A stretch of 64,000 nt of DNA from AP-15 sp963736715 (GCA_963736715.1 CAVTQA010000041.1:1-64000), one strand, 5' to 3'. Positions 16,983 to 24,887 are shown, counted from the first letter of the stretch. Notes: generated from the letters alone by a model not told the origin. Program-made: numbers and translations.

Positions 16983-19088
16983 ATGCGGATCGAGGCCCAC
17001 CTGAGCAGAATTTTGGCGCTCGCCGGTCTGGTGGCGCTGTTCGCGTTGGGGAGCGCGCGGGCAGGCGGGCCTCCAGCGCCGGAAGATCTGGTCAAGGCCG
17101 ATCTCCTCGCGGAAACCGCCTCGATTGCGCCCGGGGCGACTCTGTGGGTCGATCTCCACCTCGAGGTCAAGCCGGGTTGGCATGTCTACTGGCAGAACCC
17201 TGGCGATTCCGGCCTGCCGACGGCGATCGACTGGAAGCTGCCGGCCGGGTTTTCGGCGGGACACATCCTCTGGCCGGTGCCCGAGCATTTTGTGCAAAAC
17301 GGCATCGGCAATTACGGCTATGCCGGAACCGTCGATCTCCTGGTTCCGATCGCTGCCCCGAAAGAGCTGGCGGTGGGACAAACCGCCGTGCTCGACGCCG
17401 AGGCATCCTGGCTCGCCTGCGCCGATATCTGCATCCCGGGAAGCGCCAAATTAGGCGTGAAAGTGCCGGTCGCGGCGCAAGCCGCCATCCCCGATCCTGC
17501 CGTTGCGCCACTGTTTGCGGCGGCTCGCAGGCACCTGCCGGTGCCGGCGCCGTTCGAGACCCGCTTTGCGCTCGAGGCGCACGGTTTTCGGATTCTGGTT
17601 CCGTCGAGCGCTGCCGGCGAACTGCGCAACCCCTCCGGGATGTTCTTCCCGATAAAGGAATCGCTCATCGATGCCGCTGCTCAGCCCCGGATCGACCGGC
17701 GCAGCGATGGTCTGGCAATCCTTTTGCCGAAAGCTTCGGACGAGGTTGGCGCGCCGGCTACGCTCGATGGCGTGCTGTCGTTGCGTGGCGAGAACGGCGC
17801 CGAACGCGCGTTCATAATCAACGCCAACCCGGTTGCGGCGGCGGCCGAAGGCGGCATCGTCTGGTGGCAGGCGCTGCTGCTGGCATTTCTCGGCGGTGTC
17901 GTGCTCAACGCCATGCCGTGCGTGTTTCCAATCCTTTCCTTGAAACTGCTCAGCGTTGCGCAACAGGCGCACGGGCACCGCTCCGAGCGGGCGTATCACG
18001 GGCTCGCCTATACGGCCGGGGTGCTCGCAAGCTTTGCGGCGCTGGGCATCGCGCTGCTCGCGCTGCGCGCCGGCGGCCAGGCGGTAGGCTGGGGCTTTCA
18101 GCTTCAGTCGCCGGCTTTTGTCGCGGTGCTCGCGTATCTCCTCTTCGCAATGGGGTTGAGCCTGTCCGGGGTCGCGGGCTTTGGCAGCGCGCTCGCCGGC
18201 GTCGGCGGGCAGTTCGCCGCGCGCTCAGGGCTCGCGGGCACGTTCTTCACCGGCGTGCTCGCGACGATCGTAGCGACTCCTTGCACAGCCCCGTTCATGG
18301 GCGCCGCGCTCGGCTTTGCGCTGATTGCTCCCGCGGCAGTGGCGATCGGCATTTTTCTCGCACTCGGCCTCGGTCTCGCCGCCCCCTATCTCGCCGCCTC
18401 GCTCACCTACCGGTGGCAGCGCTTGCTTCCGAAGCCGGGACGGTGGATGGAATTGGTCAAACAGCTGCTCGCCTTTCCCCTCTATGGCACGGTCGCGTGG
18501 CTCCTCTGGGTGCTGATCCAGGAGGTTGGACCCGGCAATGCGTTCGGTGCGTTGTTCGGGCTGGTGCTCGTCGGTTTCGCGGTCTGGGTCTACGGACAGA
18601 CGCGGTTTGCCGCGCCTCTCGGCTGGTGGCTCGGCACCGGATTCGCCGCCGCCGGAGGCGCCGCTGCAATCTTTCTCGCCGCTTCCCTCACGGGAGCAGT
18701 GCCGGCCGGAGCAGCGCCGGCCAACTCCGCCGCTCTCCGCGACGGACTGCAATACGAGCCCTTTACGACACAACGGCTCGCCGCTCTGGAAACCGCGGGC
18801 AAGCCGGTTTTCGTCAATCTGACTGCTTCCTGGTGCGTCACCTGTCTGATCAACGAGCGGGTCGCCCTCGACAGCAACGCCGTGCGCCAGGCCTTCGCCG
18901 AGCGCGGCATCGTCCCCCTTAAGGGTGACTGGACGAGCCAGAACCCGGAAATCACCCAATTCCTGCAGCAATTCGGCCGCAGCGGCGTCCCGCTCTATCT
19001 GCTCTATACCGGCAGAGGAGGCGAGCCCATCATGCTGCCGCAGATTTTGACCGCGGCGAGTGTGCTCGACGCGATCGGCAAGAGTTGA
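16983..19088 (+). CDS. dsbD: Thiol:disulfide interchange protein DsbD/ScsB-like
   Basis: A 701-residue membrane protein that should carry electrons from cytoplasmic thioredoxin to periplasmic acceptors. A signal peptide (about 1-27, ending GSARA) is followed by a periplasmic N-domain containing CADICIPG, then a transmembrane core. The two core redox cysteines are in NAMPCVFPILSLK (about 308) and IVATPCTAPFMGAAL (about 436). A C-terminal thioredoxin-like domain has ASWCVTCLINE as its CxxC. All three redox modules are present. The start has GGAG upstream of ATG 16983, and the open frame before it has no related content. The secreted redoxin gene 21 nt downstream is the obvious partner. Confidence 0.9.
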   Translation: MRIEAHLSRILALAGLVALFALGSARAGGPPAPEDLVKADLLAETASIAPGATLWVDLHLEVKPGWHVYWQNPGDSGLPTAIDWKLPAGFSAGHILWPVPEHFVQNGIGNYGYAGTVDLLVPIAAPKELAVGQTAVLDAEASWLACADICIPGSAKLGVKVPVAAQAAIPDPAVAPLFAAARRHLPVPAPFETRFALEAHGFRILVPSSAAGELRNPSGMFFPIKESLIDAAAQPRIDRRSDGLAILLPKASDEVGAPATLDGVLSLRGENGAERAFIINANPVAAAAEGGIVWWQALLLAFLGGVVLNAMPCVFPILSLKLLSVAQQAHGHRSERAYHGLAYTAGVLASFAALGIALLALRAGGQAVGWGFQLQSPAFVAVLAYLLFAMGLSLSGVAGFGSALAGVGGQFAARSGLAGTFFTGVLATIVATPCTAPFMGAALGFALIAPAAVAIGIFLALGLGLAAPYLAASLTYRWQRLLPKPGRWMELVKQLLAFPLYGTVAWLLWVLIQEVGPGNAFGALFGLVLVGFAVWVYGQTRFAAPLGWWLGTGFAAAGGAAAIFLAASLTGAVPAGAAPANSAALRDGLQYEPFTTQRLAALETAGKPVFVNLTASWCVTCLINERVALDSNAVRQAFAERGIVPLKGDWTSQNPEITQFLQQFGRSGVPLYLLYTGRGGEPIMLPQILTAASVLDAIGKS

Positions 19089-19109
19089 TCCACAGCTGAC
19101 GGAGGCCCC

Positions 19110-19751
19110 ATGCGCGCCCTGAGCAAGACCCTGGCCGTTGCCGCAATCGCCGCGATCGGCAGCTTCGCAGTGGAGCACGCCACTGCCGTTCCGTCCGCCG
19201 CCACGGCAAAGCCGGGAGCGCCCGCCCCCTCCTTCAGCGCTCCCGACATTGCCGGCAAGACCGTTCGGCTCGGCGATTATGCCGGCAAGATCGTCGTTCT
19301 CGAATGGACCAACGACGGCTGCCCGTTTGTCGGCAAGCACTACAACAGCGGCAACATGCAGGCGCTGCAGCAGAAATACACGGCTGGCGGGGTCGTCTGG
19401 TTGACGATCGCCTCGTCCGCTCCCGGTGAGCAAGGCTATGTGACCCCCGCCGAAGCCAAAGCCGATCTCGCCCGCTGGCGCGCAACCCCGACGGACTTCC
19501 TGCTCGATCCCGACGGCACCGTCGGCCGCCTCTACGATGCGCGCGCGACCCCGCATATGGTCGTGATCGACCGGGCCGGCCAGGTGGTCTATATGGGCGC
19601 CATCGACGACACGCCGTCGACCCGCCTCGCCGACGTCAAGACAGCGCATAACTATGTCGCCGCCGCGCTCGACGCGATCGCCGCCGGCCAGCCGGTCGCA
19701 GTCGCCTCGACCCGCGCCTACGGCTGCTCGATCAAATACAAGGACGAGTAA
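19110..19751 (+). CDS. Secreted redoxin (AhpC/TSA-like thioredoxin-fold protein)
   Basis: A 213-residue thioredoxin-fold protein with an N-terminal signal peptide (about 1-26) ahead of KPGAPAPSFSAPDIAGKTV, the standard redoxin opening. The active-site segment is WTNDGCPFVGKHY, with one Cys rather than CxxC, as in peroxiredoxin-like resolvers. ATPHMVVIDRAGQVVYMGAID holds the cis-Pro. A second Cys lies near the C-terminus (AYGCSIKYKDE) and may form a disulfide with the first. GGAGG precedes the ATG. It follows dsbD by 21 nt, so it is probably reduced by DsbD in the periplasm. Its 3' part (from 19547) is duplicated 1042 bp downstream. Confidence 0.85.
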   Translation: MRALSKTLAVAAIAAIGSFAVEHATAVPSAATAKPGAPAPSFSAPDIAGKTVRLGDYAGKIVVLEWTNDGCPFVGKHYNSGNMQALQQKYTAGGVVWLTIASSAPGEQGYVTPAEAKADLARWRATPTDFLLDPDGTVGRLYDARATPHMVVIDRAGQVVYMGAIDDTPSTRLADVKTAHNYVAAALDAIAAGQPVAVASTRAYGCSIKYKDE

Positions 19752-19810
19752 GGAGGCGACCCCGACCCTTGCGCGCCGAACTGGCCAGATCCGTCGCTTG
19801 CTGCCCCTTC
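19547..19810 (+). repeat. Copy 1 of the redoxin 3'-end direct repeat
   Basis: From GACCCCGCATATGG to about the GCCCCTT past the redoxin stop, this segment matches 20589-20852 at a constant offset of 1042 bp with scattered substitutions. It covers the last 64 codons of the redoxin and about 60 nt of downstream sequence. The similarity outside the gene shows this is a DNA duplication, not protein convergence. Confidence 0.85.
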
Positions 19811-19825
19811 CATTGACCCGTCCAG

Positions 19826-20256
19826 CTATGGTGGTGGGTTATATGGAGTTACGGGTAGCGCTGGCGCGATGTCGGTGCGTACGAAATCGTCGCCCTTGAA
19901 CAGCAGCGGCTCGCCCGTCGCGCGCGCCAGGGCGTAAGCGAAGCAATCGCCGAAATTCAGCCGCGCCGGGTGACCGCTGCCCCGGCCAAAATCGCGATAT
20001 GCCTCGCGCGCTATCCTCGCCTGGACCTCGGTAACCGCTTCGATGACCAGCTGCGCCTCCTTGACGAGATCGTCAAAGCGGCGGCTGGCGACCGGGTCCC
20101 GACTTCCGTCAATGACGATTGCGCCTTCGACAAAATTCGCAGCCGAAATACGGCGATGGGGAGCTGCCTCAATGGCTTCGGCGCAGGCCGCCGCCTCGGG
20201 CTCATCGCGAAGGATCGCGATCAGCGCCGATGTGTCGATGATGTGTCGATGATCAT
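19826..20256 (-). pseudogene. vapC: PIN-domain (VapC-type) toxin, frameshifted at its start
   Basis: The intact ancestor would read MIIDTSALIAILRDEPEAA from an ATG at 20256 that overlaps the antitoxin stop as ATGA. An 11-bp tandem duplication (20229-20250) inserted after that ATG throws the reading into an early stop (MIIDTSSTHRR). The rest of the PIN domain is open in the shifted frame down to 19826 with its acidic residues intact: Asp of IIDTSA, Glu of NFVEGAIV, Asp of LNFGDCFAYALA and Asp of KGDDF. Without the 11 bp the product would be about 139 residues, normal for VapC. An upstream in-frame ATG (near 20280) could give a longer N-terminus without the native start, but it has no clear ribosome binding site. 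PIN toxins are RNases. Confidence 0.8.
20229..20250. repeat. 11-bp tandem duplication in the toxin start region
   Basis: GATGTGTCGAT occurs twice back to back (20229-20239 and 20240-20250). Removing one copy restores the ordinary PIN-domain N-terminus and the ATGA overlap with the antitoxin gene, so it is best read as a recent slippage or duplication event. Confidence 0.9.
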
Positions 20257-20507
20257 CGCGGCAACCCGCTCTCATCATAAAGCAGGTCACGGTGATCGAC
20301 TGTACGGAAGGGCTCCTTGAGATGCGCCGCGCAATCCTTGCCGATCGCCAACAGGCGATCTGCCAGACCACCCGCCCGTTCACGACGCACGCGATCGAGG
20401 CGCTCGCGCACGGCCTCCGTGACAGCGACGGTCATGCTCTCTCCAGTAACGCGCGCTAGCTCCTGGGCCAATCGGTGTGCTTCCTTGCTTTTGATGTTCA
20501 AGCTCAT
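20253..20507 (-). CDS. vapB: VapB-family antitoxin
   Basis: An 84-residue protein starting MSLNIKSKEAHRLAQELA and continuing with TGESMTVAVTEAVRERLDR, the ribbon-helix-helix-like N-terminus of the Rv0623/PSK-type VapB antitoxins. The C-terminal half (FRTVDHRDLLYDESGLPR) is the usual toxin-binding tail. It should neutralise the PIN toxin and repress the operon. The stop overlaps the original toxin ATG as ATGA. No Shine-Dalgarno is visible; instead an 8-bp palindrome GGTATACC (20510-20517) sits just upstream of the ATG and may be the operator. The frame is open further upstream across the redoxin fragment, without family similarity. Confidence 0.8.
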   Translation of the reverse strand: MSLNIKSKEAHRLAQELARVTGESMTVAVTEAVRERLDRVRRERAGGLADRLLAIGKDCAAHLKEPFRTVDHRDLLYDESGLPR

Positions 20508-20588
20508 GGGGTATACCAATCTACCTGCATCGGGAACCATTCTACCAGATGCGCGCCCGGCCACCCAATATCTGAAGGGTTCACAGCC

Positions 20589-20793
20589 GACCCCGCATAT
20601 GGTCGTGATCGACCGCGGCGGCCCAGTGGTCTCTATGGGCGCCATCGACGACACGCCGTCGACCCGCCTCGCCGACGTCAAGACAGCGCACAACTACGTC
20701 GACGCCGCGCTCGACGCGATCGCCACCAGCCAGCCGGTCGCAGTCGCCTCGACCCGCGCCTATGGCTGCTCGATCAAATACAAGGACGAGTAA
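20589..20793 (+). pseudogene. 5'-truncated duplicate of the secreted redoxin
   Basis: Encodes only the C-terminal 66 or so residues of the redoxin (TPHMVVIDRGGPVVSMGAID through CSIKYKDE and the stop). The signal peptide, the DGCPFVG active-site cysteine and the first half of the fold are missing. The preceding sequence belongs to the vapB upstream region, so there is no start of its own. Substitutions relative to the intact gene (for example AGQVVY to GGPVVS) suggest it is no longer under selection. Confidence 0.85.
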
Positions 20794-20852
20794 GCATAGG
20801 AGGCGAGCGTGAGCCTGCCCCAAACTGGCCAGACCCGTCCCTTGTCGCCCCT
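20589..20852 (+). repeat. Copy 2 of the redoxin 3'-end direct repeat
   Basis: The second copy of 19547-19810. The coding part differs at a handful of bases; the trailer after the stop has diverged more, though ACTGGCCAGA and CCGTC blocks still align. The two copies bracket the vapBC-type module. Confidence 0.85.
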
Positions 20853-20987
20853 GAAAACAAAGGCGAAAAGCGCTGTCGTCTCAACGATAGGATCATCGTT
20901 CCGGGACGGCCCGCGGGCCGCGGTGAGCGCCCGACCGCCGGTTCGCCTCTCGGCGCTTGGGGGCTTGGGCGTGCGGGGCGCAGAGGA

Positions 20988-21188
20988 GGCCGCCCGCCGA
21001 AACTCACGGAGGACGACATCGAGGCCGCCAAGGCGATGCTGGCTAATCCCGATATCGGCGTGACTCAAATCGCGCACCGCCTCGGCGTCTCTCCCGTGAC
21101 GCTCTATCGGTACATCCCCGCCGCACGAACCGCAAATGCCCCGAGCGTTTGGGAGGGCGCTCCTCGCCACGGCTCGTTATTGCACTAG
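20988..21188 (+). pseudogene. Serine recombinase (resolvase/invertase) C-terminal remnant
   Basis: The last 66 codons read GRPPKLTEDDIEAAKAMLA then VTQIAHRLGVSPVTLYRYIP, the C-terminal helix-turn-helix of Hin/Tn3-resolvase family recombinases, including the GRPPKL minor-groove arm. The catalytic domain with its Ser nucleophile is absent; upstream sequence is the trailer of the redoxin duplication. The tail after RYIP (NAPSVWEGAPRHGSLLH) looks unselected and overlaps the 3' end of the convergent DUF1254 gene by 12 nt. It probably marks a mobile element that once brought in or rearranged this locus. Confidence 0.75.
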
Positions 21189-22676
21189 CCGCACCCCCGG
21201 CGGCGCCCAGCTTCCGTCGAGAACCTCCGCTTTCGGCCAATAGAGACGGAGATTCATCGTGAAAGGGCCGCTTGCGGGCGTCGGCAGCCAGTTCGACGCT
21301 TTATCTTGGCCGGGCGACTCGCGTTGGATGTAAAGATCGAGAGAGCCGTCAGGATTGAATGCGAGCTTGTCGCGATCCCCAATGGCATAGCGGTCGATCG
21401 GATTGGTCGCGAGAAGGTGCCTCTCGTTGTACATCGTAAGCGACCAAAAGGCGCGCACCGGCGGCACTTGGTCCTTATTGAAATGCAGCATGTATCGGTT
21501 GTCGCTGATGAACGGCTTGCCATCGGCGTCAGTGACAGCCGTCGGATAGACAGCGTCTTCGATGGTGTTGGAGCCGAGGCCGACATAAGCGACCACGGCC
21601 CGGCTCAGATAATCCGCGCCGTAAGTTCCAATTGCGGTGAGATTGGTGCGCCATCCGGCGCTCGCTACTCCCATTTTTAAAAACCTTGCCCTGATCCTCT
21701 TTGATGCGATCGGCCCAGCTTCGGTCAATGCGCCCTGAACCTCTGGCGATGCTTTATCAAACGCGAAGGGCTTGCCTGGCTCGATCCCCATGCGCCGCAT
21801 CTGCTCGATGATCGGATAGTCGTTCGCGTGTGGCGGGTTGAGCTTGATGAGTTCCGTAAAGAGCGAGAAATACGCAGCGGGGCTGAGCTTGTCTACTTGG
21901 TCGACTGGCGGCGTCTTCATGTCCCAATCGGGGTTGATCCTGCCCGCCGGCGGCAGGTACGACTTGCCCCATCGACTGAGCGGCGTAGCGATTAGTCCGT
22001 TCTGGAATTTGTGCACAGCGTCGTAATCGGCTTTGCCGTTGGTCTGCGTGCGCCCGATGATCCAGCCGATCGCGGTGGGACTATGAACGAGCATCGCTCC
22101 TGCAGGGAGTGGGCCTTGCCAGCGCGGCTCCGCGATCGCAAGCAGCTGCGCGCCCGTCCCAGTCGTGCGCTTGCCCGTGGATTGGAAAACGTCGGTCCAC
22201 ATGTCGAGCATCGGCAGCAGATAATAGCGCCCTCCCGAATCCGGCACACTGATCAGCAGCGGTTCCTTCGACACGTCGAACCACATCAGCGAATAAAGAG
22301 TGTCTAGGTTCGGCCGTACGACGTCCGTGAAGGTGGCGTCAGGAAATGCTGGCAAATTCGCAAACTGGTTCATCGGCGCCTTGCTGAACTGGCGAGTGTC
22401 GGCGACGTTGGTGGCGATCCGGCGCGTCAGTTCCATCAGGATCAGCGGATAGGCGTAAAGGTAGGCGTTTGCGGCGACTTCACCGATCTGATCGGAAGGC
22501 AGAGCGGTCGGCGTTGCGGCGCTAGCCTGGCCGGCGGCTCTGCTTGTTGCAGTGTCCACCGTCTCAGCCATCAGTGCCGATGAGGCGAGCAAGGAACCAC
22601 CGCTTAAAAGGACTCTGCGGCGATCAACACCTTTTCTTTCATCGAGGAATTCGTACTTGGACCATTGGTTCCTCAT
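21177..22676 (-). CDS. DUF1254/DUF1214 exported protein
   Basis: A 499-residue protein. The N-terminus has a twin-Arg-like signal (DRRRVLLSGGSLLASSALM), suggesting Tat export. The first half (about 75-200) is DUF1254 (NAYLYAYPLILMELTRR, VVRPNLDTLYSLMWFDVS). The C-terminal part (about 370-490) is DUF1214 (DNRYMLHFNKDQVPPVRAFW, SLTMYNERHLL). These domains usually occur together in secreted or periplasmic proteins of unknown biochemical role. The start at 22676 is supported by AAGGAG 5 nt upstream, in preference to the in-frame ATG at 22706. It is a single gene converging on the recombinase remnant. Confidence 0.88.
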   Translation of the reverse strand: MRNQWSKYEFLDERKGVDRRRVLLSGGSLLASSALMAETVDTATSRAAGQASAATPTALPSDQIGEVAANAYLYAYPLILMELTRRIATNVADTRQFSKAPMNQFANLPAFPDATFTDVVRPNLDTLYSLMWFDVSKEPLLISVPDSGGRYYLLPMLDMWTDVFQSTGKRTTGTGAQLLAIAEPRWQGPLPAGAMLVHSPTAIGWIIGRTQTNGKADYDAVHKFQNGLIATPLSRWGKSYLPPAGRINPDWDMKTPPVDQVDKLSPAAYFSLFTELIKLNPPHANDYPIIEQMRRMGIEPGKPFAFDKASPEVQGALTEAGPIASKRIRARFLKMGVASAGWRTNLTAIGTYGADYLSRAVVAYVGLGSNTIEDAVYPTAVTDADGKPFISDNRYMLHFNKDQVPPVRAFWSLTMYNERHLLATNPIDRYAIGDRDKLAFNPDGSLDLYIQRESPGQDKASNWLPTPASGPFTMNLRLYWPKAEVLDGSWAPPGVRLVQ

Positions 22677-23224
22677 GGGTTCTCCTTCACTTCGCCTCAG
22701 ATTCATACTGCGCTAGGGGAAATGCGGAGACAATCAGCGGCATAAGCGGCGGCATCTTCGTATGCCACTTGCACGACCGGTTCGCTCTCGTTGCCCTTCG
22801 ATCGCGCTTGTCGGCCCGTCGGGAGACAGATCGGCACCCATGCCAAACCGGCAGCCGGGGATCATCCAGCGCTTGCTGCGAGAGCATTGCTGCAAGCGAC
22901 GCTGATTTTCCAGAACGCCCATTATACGACTTGTGGGTGTAAATCACCGATAGAACGTCACCGGCCTCACCGATAGTCAAGTGCTGCCGGGATTTTCCCT
23001 CTCCGCTCGCCGAATCGAATTGAGCTTCCACGAGATCAGTGGACAATCCATTCAGTGGGGCCGTAGTCGGCTTTGCGATCGAGATCGGCGGTCGTAAAAT
23101 TGCCGCTTTCGCATGCCATATTTGCGGAGACGGGCTGATAGGAATTGCCATGCGCGCGGGGAACTGTCCTTCCACCTTAGCGGGAAACCTCGCTGTAGTT
23201 CTGCTGCAGAAACAGCCAAGGCCC
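22677..23224. other. Intergenic region without a convincing gene
   Basis: About 550 nt between the DUF1254 gene (minus) and the Mop gene (plus). Several short frames are open on both strands, including a 154-codon minus-strand frame at 22687-23151, but none has a good ribosome binding site, a recognised domain or a clear compositional signal. It may be degraded coding sequence next to the rearranged 19.5-21.2 kb locus. Confidence 0.4.
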
Positions 23225-23431
23225 TTGAAGCTAAGCGCGCGCAATCAGATCAAGGGCAAGCTTGTCGAGGTTCGCAAGGGTTCGACTACCGCTCATGTAC
23301 GGATCGATATCGGCAACGGAGTGGTCATTACTTCCTCGATCACCAACGAGGCCGTCGACGACCTCGGCCTTCGCGTCGGCGACGAAGCGATCGCGATCAT
23401 CAAGGCCTCCGACGTGTTGGTTGCCAAATAG
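23225..23431 (+). CDS. Mop-type molybdenum-pterin/molybdate-binding protein
   Basis: A 68-residue single Mop/TOBE domain: KLSARNQIKGKLVEVRKG, then TTAHVRIDIGNGVVITSSIT and NEAVDDLGLRVGDEAIAIIK. Such proteins bind molybdate as oligomers and serve storage or homeostasis. The best start is a TTG at 23225, giving the canonical (M)KLSARNQ opening, with an AAGG a few nt upstream. The frame is open back to 23039 but that part is not Mop-like. No modABC or molybdenum-cofactor genes are nearby, so it is an orphan. Confidence 0.82.
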   Translation: MKLSARNQIKGKLVEVRKGSTTAHVRIDIGNGVVITSSITNEAVDDLGLRVGDEAIAIIKASDVLVAK

Positions 23432-23571
23432 CGCTAGGACCTCGCAGGGCTGTCCGGAGAAACTTCCATTGCAAGAACAAGTTTCGGCTCCTCGAAGCCG
23501 TGGATGGCCGGGACGAGCCCGGCCAAGACGAAGTCATTTGGCCGATTTCCTCACTTGGACGGGTTATTATA

Positions 23572-23601
23572 TTGACAAAATTGTGCATTTGACGATATCA
23601 T
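23572..23601 (+). promoter_or_regulatory. Strong sigma-70-like promoter with no downstream gene
   Basis: A consensus TTGACA (23572-23577) and TATCAT (23596-23601) are separated by 18 nt. No plus-strand gene follows before an intrinsic terminator at 23671, about 60 nt after the expected transcription start near 23608. Confidence 0.6.
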
Positions 23602-23607
23602 AGCAGA

Positions 23608-23700
23608 CATGAGAATCTCATCAAGGCAGGTCCTACCTTCTTTGACAAGAACAGCGAAAGGAAGCGCCGGAACAGCCAGCGCTTGGCTGTTATTTTATCT
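23608..23700 (+). ncRNA. Candidate small RNA between a promoter and an intrinsic terminator
   Basis: The roughly 90-nt interval runs from the predicted start of the 23572-23601 promoter to the T-rich tail of the 23671-23691 hairpin. It contains a near-palindrome AAGGCAGGTCCTACCTT (23622-23638) that could form another stem. A short ATG-initiated frame exists (from about 23609) but runs through the terminator, so a non-coding role is more likely. It lies in the 374-nt gap between mop and the convergent cobT. I recognise no known RNA family. Confidence 0.4.
23671..23700 (+). terminator. Intrinsic terminator in the mop-cobT gap
   Basis: A perfect 8-bp stem (AACAGCCA / TGGCTGTT) with a 5-nt loop is followed by ATTTTATCT on the plus strand. 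The minus strand has no T-tract, so it acts on rightward transcription, either of the candidate small RNA or of readthrough from mop. Confidence 0.65.
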
Positions 23701-23805
23701 GCCGAACCGTCGGCGGCCCAGGGTTTCTGCGGAGTTCAAACATGTGGCTGGCTGATAACTTGGTGCAAAGAACAGCAAAAACAGCGAGGCGCGTGGTTTG
23801 AGCCG

Positions 23806-24825
23806 CTAGCTCGGCCCGCTGACCCCGGCTTCGGCGAAGGTGGCCATTCCGGTATGGCAGGCGACGGCGGCCTTCAGGACGCCAAAGCCGAGGGTCGCTC
23901 CCGAGGCTTCGCCGAGCCTCATGCCGAAATCGAAGAGCGGGCGTTGGCCGATTTGCTCGATGAGGCGCAGATGGCCCGGCTCGACCGATCGGTGCGCCAC
24001 GACGCAATGGTCGAGCGCACGGGGGTCGGCGGCGAACAGGACCGCGGCCGCTGCGGTCGAGGCAAAGCCGTCGAGCAGCACCGGCACTCGGCCGAGCCGC
24101 GCCGCCATCACAGCTCCGGCAATGGCGGCGAATTCGAGCCCGCCCAGCCGGCGCAGCATGTCGAACGGATCGCCCGCCGCCGGGCGATGGCGCGCGACGG
24201 CTTGCGCCACGACCGCGCGTTTTGCCTCGAGCGCGGCGCCGGCGACGCCGGTTCCCGGGCCGGTCCACAGCTCCGCCGCGCCGCCGAACAGTCCGGCGCA
24301 CAGAGCTGCCGCGGCAGTGGTATTCCCGATCCCCATCTCGCCGAGCGCCAGCGCGTCGATGCCGGGTTCCACCGCCATCATGCCGTAGGCCATCGCCCTG
24401 GCGCACTCTTCCTCGCTCATCGCCGGCTCGGCGACGATGTCGCCGGTCGGCCGGTCGAGGTTCATCTCGTAAACCTTCAGACCGGCATCGAACACTCGGC
24501 ACAGCTGGTTTACCGCGGCGCCGCCGGCGATGAAGTTCTGCACCATCTGCGCTGTGACCGCGGCGGGATAGGCCGAAACGCCGCGCGCGGCGACCCCGTG
24601 ATTGGCGGCGAACACCAGTGTCCGGGGCTGGTCGAGCCGGGGCGGGTGTCTGGCCTGCCATGTGGCGAGCCAAATCGCCAGCTCCTCGAGCCGACCGAGA
24701 GAACCCGCCGGCTTCGTCAATTGCGCCTGGCGCGCGGCCGCTGCCGTCCCGGCGGCCAGGTCGGGCCCCGGCAGTTGGGACAGCAGCGCGCGGATCTCGT
24801 CGAGATTTGCGACCGGATCGGCCAT
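23806..24825 (-). CDS. cobT: Nicotinate-nucleotide-dimethylbenzimidazole phosphoribosyltransferase
   Basis: Makes alpha-ribazole phosphate for the lower ligand of cobalamin. The 339-residue protein has the typical CobT motifs: LTKPAGSLGRLEELA near the N-terminus, VFAANHGVAARGVSAYP, LALGEMGIGNTTAAAA, PVLLDGFASTAAA, and the catalytic Glu region in FDFGMRLGEASGA near the C-terminus. The length is normal. AGAGGA lies about 8 nt before ATG 24825. It is divergent from the metal-dependent hydrolase (62 nt between starts); that gap is too short for a cobalamin riboswitch and none is visible. Confidence 0.94.
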   Translation of the reverse strand: MADPVANLDEIRALLSQLPGPDLAAGTAAAARQAQLTKPAGSLGRLEELAIWLATWQARHPPRLDQPRTLVFAANHGVAARGVSAYPAAVTAQMVQNFIAGGAAVNQLCRVFDAGLKVYEMNLDRPTGDIVAEPAMSEEECARAMAYGMMAVEPGIDALALGEMGIGNTTAAAALCAGLFGGAAELWTGPGTGVAGAALEAKRAVVAQAVARHRPAAGDPFDMLRRLGGLEFAAIAGAVMAARLGRVPVLLDGFASTAAAAVLFAADPRALDHCVVAHRSVEPGHLRLIEQIGQRPLFDFGMRLGEASGATLGFGVLKAAVACHTGMATFAEAGVSGPS

Positions 24826-24887
24826 GCAGATGTTCCTCTAACGCGAACGCGGCAATCTAGCCTAATCTGCGAGCCGAAGAGGGTGTA

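Noticed and set aside
18225..19649. A 474-codon minus-strand open frame across dsbD and the redoxin gene
   Set aside because: Shadow of the coding strand; Gly/Arg-rich and featureless.
19547..21188. An intact insertion sequence or transposon
   Set aside because: No transposase and no terminal inverted repeats were found; only a recombinase C-terminal fragment remains.
22687..23151. A 154-codon minus-strand frame in the gap before mop
   Set aside because: No start signal and no recognisable domain; it also overlaps the likely promoter zone of the DUF1254 gene.
24826..24887. Cobalamin riboswitch upstream of cobT
   Set aside because: Only 62 nt separate the divergent starts, too little for the element, and no B12-box-like sequence is seen.
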